DNA from: WYZ-LMO6 sp964509845
Lineage (GTDB): Archaea; Hadarchaeota; Hadarchaeia; Hadarchaeales; WYZ-LMO6
Assembly (NCBI GenBank): GCA_964509845.1
Contig: CAZDZG010000019.1
Coordinates: 1 to 21,959, forward strand
DNA length: 21,959 nt
Direction: 5' to 3'
Made by a program: the position numbers and the translations under genes
Shown here: positions 1-6,753 of the stretch, piece by piece
Numbering within the stretch: the stretch's first letter is position 1
Layout of the letters: each line of letters starts with the position of its first letter
Notes under the pieces: generated by a model
Database searches by the model: none
What the model was told of the DNA's origin: nothing
The model's input: the letters and a program-made list of their open reading frames with translations, nothing else

Positions 1-81
1 GCCAGGGTTAAGCTGATAGAGGATGGGACCACGGAGGTCCTGAGCCTGGAGGGAGCGGGGGACCTCATAAGAAACTACTGA
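1..81 (+). CDS. 3' end of an unrecognised protein (partial)
   Basis: An open frame runs from the first base to a TGA at 79-81 and encodes 26 residues ending in GAGDLIRNY. Third codon positions are mostly G or C, as in the clear genes nearby, which supports real coding. The gene starts outside the window. The visible tail has no diagnostic motif, so no function is offered. Confidence 0.6.
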   Translation, partial: ARVKLIEDGTTEVLSLEGAGDLIRNY

Positions 82-91
82 ATCGGAAAAA

Positions 92-100
92 GGATTTATC
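92..100 (+). promoter_or_regulatory. TATA-like promoter of the K+ channel gene
   Basis: GGATTTATC stands out in otherwise GC-rich sequence. Its centre lies about 30 nt before the TTG start at 127, so transcription would begin only a few bases before the start codon. Confidence 0.45.
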
Positions 101-126
101 CCGCTCTGACCTTCTCTTCTGAGTTC

Positions 127-864
127 TTGCCCGGTTGGAAAGAAAATAGGGAGGGGTGGGCGAACGCCCTGCTCATAGGCCTGGCTCTGCTGAGCGTAGG
201 GATGCTTTTCTATGAGCTGGACCATCCGCAGGTGGCCCCCCTAACGACCACCGCGGACTTCTTCATCGCCCTGGTCTTCCTCGCGGAATACGTGGGCTCG
301 ATCCTCCGGGCGAAAAGGAGGGCGAGGTACGCCCTCACCCACTGGTACGACCTGCTTTCCTCCATACCCGTCCCCTTCGCAGCGGTCCGCCTCTTCAGGG
401 TGATAAGGGTGATCAGAATGGTAAGGCTCTTCAGGATCCTGAAGCTGATAAGGGCCCTTTCCTTCCTGGAGGAGAGCAGGCTGGGACACGTGGCCGTGAG
501 CTTTCTCCTGATCTGGCTACTGGGGGGAATGGGCTTCCACCTCCTAGAGTACGGCCAGAACCCCAACCTGAAAGGCTCCCTGGACGCCCTGTACTGGGCC
601 TTCACCACCCTCACCACCGTGGGCTTCGGGGACATCGTGGCGGTGACCACGGGAGGGAGGATCCTCACCATGGGGCTCATGGCGAGCGGGATAGGGGTCT
701 ACGGGGCACTGGCGGGCCTGCTCGCGGCCTACCTCGTCAGGGGGCCCAAGGAGTCCGAGCCTGACCTGAACGAGAGGCTGAAGAGGGTGGAGAGAAAGCT
801 GGAGGAGCTCAGTCTAAGACTGGACGGCAACCTGAAAGGGGTTCAGCGAAGGGGCGGCCGGTAG
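127..864 (+). CDS. Voltage-gated potassium channel, six-transmembrane, KvAP-like
   Basis: The 245-residue product has a full voltage-gated K+ channel layout. S1 is about 11-32 and S2 about 42-62, with acidic E54. S3 holds D75. S4 carries basic residues at every third position from R88 to R109. S5 is about 119-143, followed by a pore helix, the K+-selective filter TVGFGD (164-169) and S6 (179-204). The C-terminus (about 210-240) is a short charged coiled coil that probably helps tetramerisation. It would act in the cytoplasmic membrane, passing K+ in response to voltage. The start is TTG: it follows a TATA-like box at a short distance, and the first ATG would remove most of S1. The stop lies inside the end of the opposite-strand gene (22-nt tail overlap). 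The family call is firm; gating behaviour is not visible. Confidence 0.93.
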   Translation: MPGWKENREGWANALLIGLALLSVGMLFYELDHPQVAPLTTTADFFIALVFLAEYVGSILRAKRRARYALTHWYDLLSSIPVPFAAVRLFRVIRVIRMVRLFRILKLIRALSFLEESRLGHVAVSFLLIWLLGGMGFHLLEYGQNPNLKGSLDALYWAFTTLTTVGFGDIVAVTTGGRILTMGLMASGIGVYGALAGLLAAYLVRGPKESEPDLNERLKRVERKLEELSLRLDGNLKGVQRRGGR

Positions 865-2258
865 CCCCTTCCCTCCAGCCATCTCCGGTACCGGTACATC
901 CGGTGAAGCACCCTTCCCGCCTCCCTCACGGAACCGCACACGGCCAGGCCCTCCCTCTGAAAGCCCTTCCTCATTTCCTCCTCCGTGTCCCTGAAGTAGG
1001 AGGGAGGAACGGCCACCACCACGGGCTTCCCCCTCTCCTCCTGCACCCTCCTCCCCGCCGCCGCCACCCTCCTCACGAAGTCCTCAAGCCACTCGGGAGG
1101 GGTTTCCCTGTAGGCCCTGAACTCCTCCGCCTGTATCTCCACGATCAGGGAGTGCACCGAGGGGTGGGAGGCCACAGCCAGCAGGACCTCGTCTAGGAAG
1201 CCCCTAGCGTAGGCGGGCCAGATGTCCAGGGGGTTGCTGAGGCTGGTTCCCGCCCTCCTGAGCCTTTCCAGGGCCTCCATGCCCCCTTCCAGCGCCGGCA
1301 CCTTCAGGCCCTCCTCCACCAGGGCATCCGTCTCCACCACGCTCGTCCCTCCCGAGACCGTGGTCACCACCACTCCGGTCCCAGAGGGGAGGGGGGAGCG
1401 GAGGAGGGCGGAGATGAGGTCAGCCATCTCCGTGAAGCTGCTAACCTCCATCGCACCCGCCTGCTCCAGAAAGCCCGACCAGATCTCTCCCACTCCCGCC
1501 AGCGAGCCGGTGTGGGAGGAGGCCGCCCTTCCCCCTTCCTCCGTCCTTCCCCCCTTGAGCACCACCACAGGTTTCTTCACGCTCACCTCCTCCATCACCC
1601 TCCTCAGTTCCCTCCCCCTCCCCCTTCTCAGACCCTCCAGGTACATCCCCACCACCCTCGTCTCCGGATCCTCCCCCAGGTAGCGTAGGAAATCCACCGC
1701 GTCCAGGTCCACCCCGTTCCCGTAGCTGATCACCTTGCTGAACCCGAACCCCCTGATCACCCCCGCGTAGATGAAGTTGACCGCCTGCCCCCCGCTCTGG
1801 GAGATGAAGCCCACCTCCCCCGGCTCCGAGGGCTGGTGGTAGGCGAAACGCAGGAAGGAGGTGGGGCAGTAAACGCCCATGCAATTCGGACCTATGATTC
1901 TGACCTTTCCCTCCGCCGCCCTCAGCAGCTCCTCCTCCAGCTCCCTCTCCCCCGCCTCTCCGAAACCAGAGCTGAAAACGTGGGCCACCCTCACTCCCTT
2001 CTTCACGCACTGGCGCAGGATCTCGGGCACCAGGCGGGCGGGAACGGCCACCAGTACATAGTCCACCGGCTCCTCCACCTCCAGCAGGGAAGAATAACAG
2101 CGGAGGCCGAAAAGCTCCTGCCGGTTGGGGTTTACTAGGAAGACCTTGCCCCCGGCCTCCAGCATGGGAAGGATGAAGTGGTCGAGAGCAGGCGTGGCAC
2201 CCACCACCGCCACCGAGCGGGGATGGAAGATGGCGTCCAGCTCCTCGAAGGTGATCAT
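843..2258 (-). CDS. ADP-forming acyl/acetyl-CoA synthetase, alpha subunit
   Basis: The protein (471 residues) matches the alpha subunit of NDP-forming acyl-CoA synthetases. It has an N-terminal CoA-binding Rossmann domain (SVAVVGATP near residue 16), a ligase domain with SQSGG and IGPNCMG, and the phospho-histidine loop SSHTGSLAG with catalytic His at about 249. These enzymes convert acyl-CoA, ADP and phosphate to acid, CoA and ATP, and are a main route to ATP in peptide- and sugar-fermenting archaea. The ATP-grasp beta subunit they need is not fused here and is absent from the window, so it must be encoded elsewhere. I chose ATG 2258 over the adjacent TTG 2261 because a TATA-like box centred at 2282 would start transcription almost at that ATG. 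The acid substrate cannot be told. Confidence 0.9.
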   Translation of the reverse strand: MITFEELDAIFHPRSVAVVGATPALDHFILPMLEAGGKVFLVNPNRQELFGLRCYSSLLEVEEPVDYVLVAVPARLVPEILRQCVKKGVRVAHVFSSGFGEAGERELEEELLRAAEGKVRIIGPNCMGVYCPTSFLRFAYHQPSEPGEVGFISQSGGQAVNFIYAGVIRGFGFSKVISYGNGVDLDAVDFLRYLGEDPETRVVGMYLEGLRRGRGRELRRVMEEVSVKKPVVVLKGGRTEEGGRAASSHTGSLAGVGEIWSGFLEQAGAMEVSSFTEMADLISALLRSPLPSGTGVVVTTVSGGTSVVETDALVEEGLKVPALEGGMEALERLRRAGTSLSNPLDIWPAYARGFLDEVLLAVASHPSVHSLIVEIQAEEFRAYRETPPEWLEDFVRRVAAAGRRVQEERGKPVVVAVPPSYFRDTEEEMRKGFQREGLAVCGSVREAGRVLHRMYRYRRWLEGRGYRPPLR

Positions 2259-2278
2259 CAAAAGAGAAGGGGAGAGAG

Positions 2279-2285
2279 TTTATAA
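2279..2285 (-). promoter_or_regulatory. TATA-like promoter of the acyl-CoA synthetase alpha gene
   Basis: On the minus strand this reads TTATAAA, centred 24 nt before ATG 2258, as expected for a leaderless archaeal mRNA. It overlaps the stop codon (TAA, 2282-2280) of the small upstream gene, so the synthetase gene can be transcribed apart from the redox operon. Confidence 0.55.
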
Positions 2286-2393
2286 CCGCTCCTTCTTCCT
2301 GACCCTCCTCTCCTTGAGCTCCTTGTATTCCTTCCACCCCTCCAGGTTCTTCATCTCCAGGTACCTCTTCAGGATCCTCTCCGCCATCCTCAT
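2280..2393 (-). CDS. Small basic, charged protein of 37 residues, function unknown
   Basis: Between the DUF1667 gene and the acyl-CoA synthetase gene lies a frame of 37 codons from ATG 2393 to TAA 2280. An in-frame GTG at 2411 would add six residues. Almost every third position is G or C and the codons are the genome's favourites (AGG, AAG, GAG, CTG, TAC). This is the pattern of the neighbouring real genes and is not expected of non-coding DNA. The product is rich in Lys, Arg and Glu with Leu/Ile/Tyr/Trp spacing that suggests one or two amphipathic helices. It has no Cys, signal peptide or membrane segment. It lies 28 nt after the upstream stop, on the same strand. I do not recognise the family; a nucleic-acid- or complex-binding small protein is possible but unproven. 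Confidence 0.5.
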   Translation of the reverse strand: MRMAERILKRYLEMKNLEGWKEYKELKERRVRKKERL

Positions 2394-2411
2394 CCTTTTA
2401 GGAGAGACCAC

Positions 2412-2418
2412 AAAAAAA
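2412..2418 (-). terminator. Possible T-tract terminator after the redox operon
   Basis: A run of seven T on the minus strand begins a few bases after the TGA of the DUF1667 gene (2422). Archaeal transcription often stops at such T-tracts without a hairpin. It would separate the redox operon from the small gene, but it is a single short tract. Confidence 0.3.
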
Positions 2419-2421
2419 GCC

Positions 2422-2775
2422 TCACTCCACCTCCCAGGTGGCCACCACGTCCACCCCCGTCCCCAGCAGGTTCCTGACCAGCACCTCCCCCACCCTCACT
2501 GGTCTCTCCACCTCCAGTTCCGCCAGAACCCTGGAGGCCTCCAGCAATTTCTCCCTGGGTATGGGACCCGTGCTTCTCACCGGTACCACCCCCCCTCCCC
2601 TCACCCTCACCACCGTGAAAAAATCCCGAAGGGGGGACTCCACCTCCCTTCTCACATACTCCTCCCCGGCCCCGCACTCCAGCCCCTCCCAAGCCACCGC
2701 CTTCCCGCCCTCCACCTGCACCCTGGCCCTGCACCCCACCGGACAGACAATGCAGGTAAGCTCCCTGATCTCCAT
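2422..2775 (-). CDS. DUF1667 cysteine-cluster protein, partner of GlpA-type dehydrogenase
   Basis: The 117-residue protein has the DUF1667 pattern: an N-terminal C-x2-C-P-x2-C motif (C8, C11, C15) and a fourth Cys at 34 in GLECGAG, followed by a small beta-rich domain. The four Cys probably bind a metal or an Fe-S cluster. DUF1667 genes are typically found beside a GlpA-like glycerol-3-phosphate dehydrogenase and a second FAD oxidoreductase, as in Thermotoga, and the same three genes are adjacent here in that order. The start ATG is 4 nt after the stop of the upstream FAD oxidoreductase gene, so they are co-transcribed. Its biochemical role is not established; a small electron-transfer subunit of the dehydrogenase complex is my inference. 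Confidence 0.85.
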   Translation of the reverse strand: MEIRELTCIVCPVGCRARVQVEGGKAVAWEGLECGAGEEYVRREVESPLRDFFTVVRVRGGGVVPVRSTGPIPREKLLEASRVLAELEVERPVRVGEVLVRNLLGTGVDVVATWEVE

Positions 2776-2779
2776 TCCC

Positions 2780-4027
2780 TCACCTCTCCAACGGAAGCCC
2801 CTCCACCCTCACGGGCACCTTCTCCCCCAGCCCCTCCACCTCCTCCCTCCCCAGCCTGAGGACCACCATCTCCGGGGGCCTCACCGCCTTTCTGGGAAAG
2901 GACCTCTCCCCCACCTTCACCCTGACCTCCCTCAGGGGCCTGCTCACCCTCAGGTACAAACTAACCGGCCCCTCCCCCGTTATCCTCTGAGGGACCACCA
3001 GCCTCACGTTTTCCCCGGGCTCCACCTCCCTCACTCTGCGGGGAGGCGGAAGCTCCCCCCTGAGATACCTGGCCGCCGCCTCGCCCGCCCTTTCCCCGGT
3101 CAAGGTCACGTGATCCACCAGGTCGAAGACCGTGACCGCGTTCCCGCAGGCGAAGATCCCCTCCAGCGAGGTGCGCATGAACTCATCCACCACCGGCCCT
3201 CCCGTCCTCTCGTCCAGCCGGATGCCGGCCCCCTCCGAGAGCTCGTTTTCCGGTATCAGCCCCACCGACAGGATCAGGGTATCGCACGGTATTCTCTTCT
3301 CCGTTCCGGGCACCGGCCTCCCCCCCTCATCCACCTCCGCCACCGTCACCCCCTCCACCCTTTCCCTTCCGTGGATGTAGGTCACCGTGCTGCGGAGGAG
3401 GAGGGGGATGCCGAAGTCCTCCAGACACTGAACCACGTTTCTGGTAAGCCCGCCCGGGTAGGGGAGCTGCTCCACCACCGCCCTTACCCTGATTCCCTCC
3501 ATCACAAACCTCCTGGCCATGATGAGCCCCACGTCTCCCGACCCCAGGATCACCACCTCCCTTCCGGGCAGGAGGCCCTCCACGTCCAGGAGCCTCTGGG
3601 CCGTTCCCGCCGTGAAGATTCCCGCAGGCCTCCCCCCCGGGATGAGGAGGGAGCCTCTGGGTCTCTCCCTGCACCCCATGGCCAGAACCACCGCCCCAGC
3701 CCTGAGCCTCAGGAGACCATCGTAAGCATTCACCGCTCTGACCTCCCTCTCCGGGGTTAGCTCCAGGACCATGGTCTCCAGCTTCAGGGTTATTCCCTCC
3801 TCCCTGGCCTTCCTCACGAAGCGGTGGATGTACTCCGGCCCGGTCAGGTTCTCCCCGAAGTAGTGTAGGCCGAAGCCCGTGTGGATGCACTGGGGAAGGA
3901 TCCCGCCCGGCCTTTCGTTCCTGTCCAGCACCCAAACTTCCCTTATTCCTTCCTTCTTGGCCCTCAGGGCGGCCGCCAGACCCGCCGCCCCTCCCCCCAC
4001 CACCACCAGCTCCACTTCCCTCTCCAC
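2780..4027 (-). CDS. NAD(FAD)-dependent oxidoreductase, pyridine nucleotide-disulphide class
   Basis: The 415-residue flavoprotein has two dinucleotide-binding folds: GGGAAG at 11-16 for FAD and GSGDVG at 162-167 for NAD(P)H or a second nucleotide. A late FACGNAV segment matches the conserved FAD-contacting motif of this superfamily. There is no CxxxxC redox pair of the thioredoxin-reductase type; Cys occurs in PQCIH (47) and MGCRER (119). It sits between the GlpA-like and DUF1667 genes, the arrangement seen in bacterial glycerol-3-phosphate dehydrogenase clusters, and probably passes electrons between GlpA and NAD or another carrier. The start is GTG 4027, one base after the upstream stop. 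The family call is secure; the electron acceptor is unknown. Confidence 0.88.
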   Translation of the reverse strand: MEREVELVVVGGGAAGLAAALRAKKEGIREVWVLDRNERPGGILPQCIHTGFGLHYFGENLTGPEYIHRFVRKAREEGITLKLETMVLELTPEREVRAVNAYDGLLRLRAGAVVLAMGCRERPRGSLLIPGGRPAGIFTAGTAQRLLDVEGLLPGREVVILGSGDVGLIMARRFVMEGIRVRAVVEQLPYPGGLTRNVVQCLEDFGIPLLLRSTVTYIHGRERVEGVTVAEVDEGGRPVPGTEKRIPCDTLILSVGLIPENELSEGAGIRLDERTGGPVVDEFMRTSLEGIFACGNAVTVFDLVDHVTLTGERAGEAAARYLRGELPPPRRVREVEPGENVRLVVPQRITGEGPVSLYLRVSRPLREVRVKVGERSFPRKAVRPPEMVVLRLGREEVEGLGEKVPVRVEGLPLER

Positions 4028-4028
4028 C

Positions 4029-5741
4029 TCAGCCCCCCAGGAAGGTCTCCTTGATCCTGCCCAGCACCACCCTGCTCCTTCCCCCTTTCTTGGTGATCTC
4101 CTCCACCGGTCTTCCCAGCTCCCGGGAGAGGATGCGAAGGAGGTGTGGGGTGCAGAAGCCCCCCTGGCACCTTCCCATCCCCGCCCTGGTTCTGAACTTC
4201 ACCCCATCGAGCGTGGTGGCCCCTCTTCTGATGGCCTCCACCACCTCCCCCTCCGTGACGTGCTCGCACCTGCAAATCACGTGTCCGTACCGCCTGTCCC
4301 TGGCCAGCAGCTCCATCCTTTCCCTCTCCCCCAGCTCCTTGAACCTGGGAATGGCCCTACGCCTGGGGTTGAAGGAGGGCTTTTCCCTGAGCACCAGTCC
4401 CTCTTCCCTCAGGAGCTCCACCACCCTCTTGGCTATGGCGGGGGCGGCCGTGATTCCAGGGGACTGAATGCCCGCCACGTTCACCAGGCCCCTCACCCGC
4501 CTGGAGGGCGCGATATGGAAGTCCTCCGTGTAAGTGGCCGCCCTCACCCCCGCATAGGCCGTAATCACGTCCGACCTGCGGATGGAGGGCAGGAGGGGGC
4601 TGAACCTCTCCCAGACCTTCTCTATTCCCTCCCTGCTGGTGTCGGTGTCCTCCTTGTAAGGCACCTCCTGGGCGGTGGGTCCCCAGAGAAGGTTGCCGTC
4701 CACCGTGAGGGAAATCCCCCCGCCCTTGGTGTGGGGATCCTCCTTCAGCTCCGCGGGAGCCAGGTTGTGCAGGCAGGCCCCCGCCCTCTTCCAGTCCACC
4801 ACCAGCATCTCCCCCTTTCTGGGGTGGATGGTGAACTCGGGCGACCCCGCCATCTCCGCCACCTCATCGGCATAGAGGCCGGCCGCGTTCACCAGGAAGG
4901 AACAGAAGATCTCCCCCCTGTCGGTGATTACCCCTTTCACCCTCCCCCCCTCCACCCTCACGCCCACCACCTCCGTGCCCAGCAGAAGCCTCACCCCGTT
5001 GGCCACGGCATTCTCCACCAGCGCCACCGTCACGGCGTAGGGGGCCACCACCCCGTAGGTGGGGAAAAAGAGGGCCGCCACCGCCTCCTCCGGAAGGCCA
5101 GGCTCCATCCGGCGCAGTTCCTCCCTCCCCACCACCCTCACCGGACAGCCGTGCCTCCTCACGAGCTCGGCCACCTCCTCCAGGAAGGGCACCAGCTCCT
5201 CCTGCCTCACCACCGCCAGCAGCCCTGGCCTCCTGAGGGGAAAGTCCAGCTCCTCCGCCCACCGGTCGTACATGGCGTTCCCCTCCACGCACAGCCTGGC
5301 CTTCAGGGAGCTGGGATCGGCGTCCAGCCCCGCGAAGCCGTGGATCCAGGAGGCCCCCCCTTTGCTCTGCCCCCATCCCACATCCTCCTCCTTCTCCACC
5401 AGCGCCACCTCCAGCTCGTACCTGGAAAGCTCCCTGGCGATGGCCGCCCCCACAATGCCCGCCCCCACCACCACCACGTCCACCCTGCTGCCGTCCCAGG
5501 GTGCCTTCTCCTTGGGCTCCCTCCTCCTTTCCGGTCTGGGGAGGCCCCTGGGCCAGAGCCTGTTCACCACCCCCTTCACCCCTTCCAGTCCAGCCGCCAG
5601 ATGTCCCAGCTCCACCACCTGCTCCCAGCTCTCCGTCTCCCCCTCCAGAAAGGCCGTGCCCTCCTCCACCCGGAGCCTGAGGGAGACCCCGGAGAAGGAG
5701 GGGTCCGCCCTCACCCTCTCCCAGAACTCCTCCACCCTCAA
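4029..5741 (-). CDS. glpA: GlpA-like FAD-dependent glycerol-3-phosphate dehydrogenase with N-terminal BON domain
   Basis: There are three parts in 570 residues. Residues about 15-63 look like a BON domain (a short beta/alpha module ending in GVKGVVNRL). The DAO-type FAD domain follows, with GAGIVG at 93-98 and a long substrate domain containing TAYAGVRAAT. A C-terminal BFD-like [2Fe-2S] domain has C490, C492, C525 and C530 (C-x-C...C-x4-C). GlpA enzymes oxidise sn-glycerol 3-phosphate to dihydroxyacetone phosphate and hand electrons to partners. In archaea, whose lipids use glycerol 1-phosphate, this is a catabolic step. The start is TTG 5741, 4 nt after the upstream stop; GTG 5735 is also possible. 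The BON domain is unusual for GlpA. Substrate preference (glycerol phosphate or another polyol phosphate) rests on family and context. Confidence 0.87.
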   Translation of the reverse strand: MRVEEFWERVRADPSFSGVSLRLRVEEGTAFLEGETESWEQVVELGHLAAGLEGVKGVVNRLWPRGLPRPERRREPKEKAPWDGSRVDVVVVGAGIVGAAIARELSRYELEVALVEKEEDVGWGQSKGGASWIHGFAGLDADPSSLKARLCVEGNAMYDRWAEELDFPLRRPGLLAVVRQEELVPFLEEVAELVRRHGCPVRVVGREELRRMEPGLPEEAVAALFFPTYGVVAPYAVTVALVENAVANGVRLLLGTEVVGVRVEGGRVKGVITDRGEIFCSFLVNAAGLYADEVAEMAGSPEFTIHPRKGEMLVVDWKRAGACLHNLAPAELKEDPHTKGGGISLTVDGNLLWGPTAQEVPYKEDTDTSREGIEKVWERFSPLLPSIRRSDVITAYAGVRAATYTEDFHIAPSRRVRGLVNVAGIQSPGITAAPAIAKRVVELLREEGLVLREKPSFNPRRRAIPRFKELGERERMELLARDRRYGHVICRCEHVTEGEVVEAIRRGATTLDGVKFRTRAGMGRCQGGFCTPHLLRILSRELGRPVEEITKKGGRSRVVLGRIKETFLGG

Positions 5742-5745
5742 CCCC

Positions 5746-6753
5746 TCACCCCAGCAGCTGGGAGAGCTCCAGCACCCTGAGTCCCTCCCTCTCCAGCACC
5801 CACTTGCAGGTGGGACAGGCCGTCACCACCTCGCAGCCCGTGCCCCTCAGCTCCTCCGCCCTCTTCCTGGAGACCCTCCTTGCCTCCTCCAGCGGATTCC
5901 CCCCTCCGCAGCAGACCGCCTCCTCCCTGGTCTTGGGGGGCTCCACCACCTCAAGGCCCAGGAGGCCCAGCAGCCGGCGGGGGGGATCGAAGAGGCCCCT
6001 CTTCCTCAGCGAGCAGGGATCGTGGTAGGCCACCCTACCGGAAAGGGAGGGGGGCCTGAGCCTTCCCCCCTCCACCAGCTCCAGCAGGAAGGTGGAGACA
6101 TGCATCACCCTCACGCCCCCGAGCCTATCCGAGAGGAACTCGAAGCACCCCGGGCAGCTAAGGAGAAGGGTCCGGGCCCCCGAGGAGCTAAGGGCCCCTT
6201 CCAGCTCCGCCAGCCTTTTCCCTGCCTCCTCCTCATCCCCCATCCTGAAGGCCGGGAGTCCGCAGCAGTATCCCCGCAGCACGGTCGCTCTGATTCCCGC
6301 CCTTTCCAGCGAGGAGAGCGTGGAGGAGAGGATTTCCCTCTCCCTGAACTCCACCGTGCATCCGGGCAGGTAGGCAACCTCCCCCTTCCCCACCTCCCTC
6401 TCAGCCCTCTCTCCGAAAGGGTTGCCGAACTCCCTGAGGGAGGAGAGGCGGGAGCGCACCTCCGGGGGAAGCACCCCCTTCCTCACCGCCTCCTGCCTGG
6501 CGGGATGATAGAGGGAGGAGAGGTCGAAATCGAAGGGGCAGAAACGCCTGCAGGCCTGGCAGTCCAGGCACTGGTAAGGGGGACGGGCGTTCCCCTCCGT
6601 CCACGGCAGCACCCCCTCCAGGAGGAGGAGGGAGGTGAGGGACTTTCCCCTGGGGGAGGAGGACTCCGTCCCCGTTACCTCCTCCATGGGGCAGGCGAAG
6701 CGGCACATGTTGGGACAGAGGGAGCAGAGGAGGAGCTTATCCCTGAGCTCCAT
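5746..6753 (-). CDS. CCG-domain iron-sulphur protein (GlpC/GlcF/HdrD-like)
   Basis: The 335-residue protein has two N-terminal 4Fe-4S motifs (C10, C13, C17, C21 and C62, C65, C68, C72). Two cysteine-rich CCG domains follow: C163-C164 with C200/C203, and C247, C281-C282 with C313/C316. This is the build of GlpC, GlcF and HdrD subunits, which carry electrons from a flavoprotein to membrane quinones or to thiol/disulphide carriers. No membrane helix is visible, so attachment to the membrane would be peripheral. Its ATG lies 17 nt inside the end of the upstream FAD-oxidase gene, which implies tight co-translation and a stable pair. It could serve that enzyme, the downstream GlpA-like enzyme, or both. 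Confidence 0.9.
   Translation of the reverse strand: MELRDKLLLCSLCPNMCRFACPMEEVTGTESSSPRGKSLTSLLLLEGVLPWTEGNARPPYQCLDCQACRRFCPFDFDLSSLYHPARQEAVRKGVLPPEVRSRLSSLREFGNPFGERAEREVGKGEVAYLPGCTVEFREREILSSTLSSLERAGIRATVLRGYCCGLPAFRMGDEEEAGKRLAELEGALSSSGARTLLLSCPGCFEFLSDRLGGVRVMHVSTFLLELVEGGRLRPPSLSGRVAYHDPCSLRKRGLFDPPRRLLGLLGLEVVEPPKTREEAVCCGGGNPLEEARRVSRKRAEELRGTGCEVVTACPTCKWVLEREGLRVLELSQLLG

Noticed and set aside
3879..5780. A 633-codon open frame on the plus strand opposite the GlpA-like gene, and many similar long frames
   Set aside because: The translations are Pro/His/Leu-rich without motifs, as expected for the antisense of GC-rich genes. The minus-strand frames carry complete domains.
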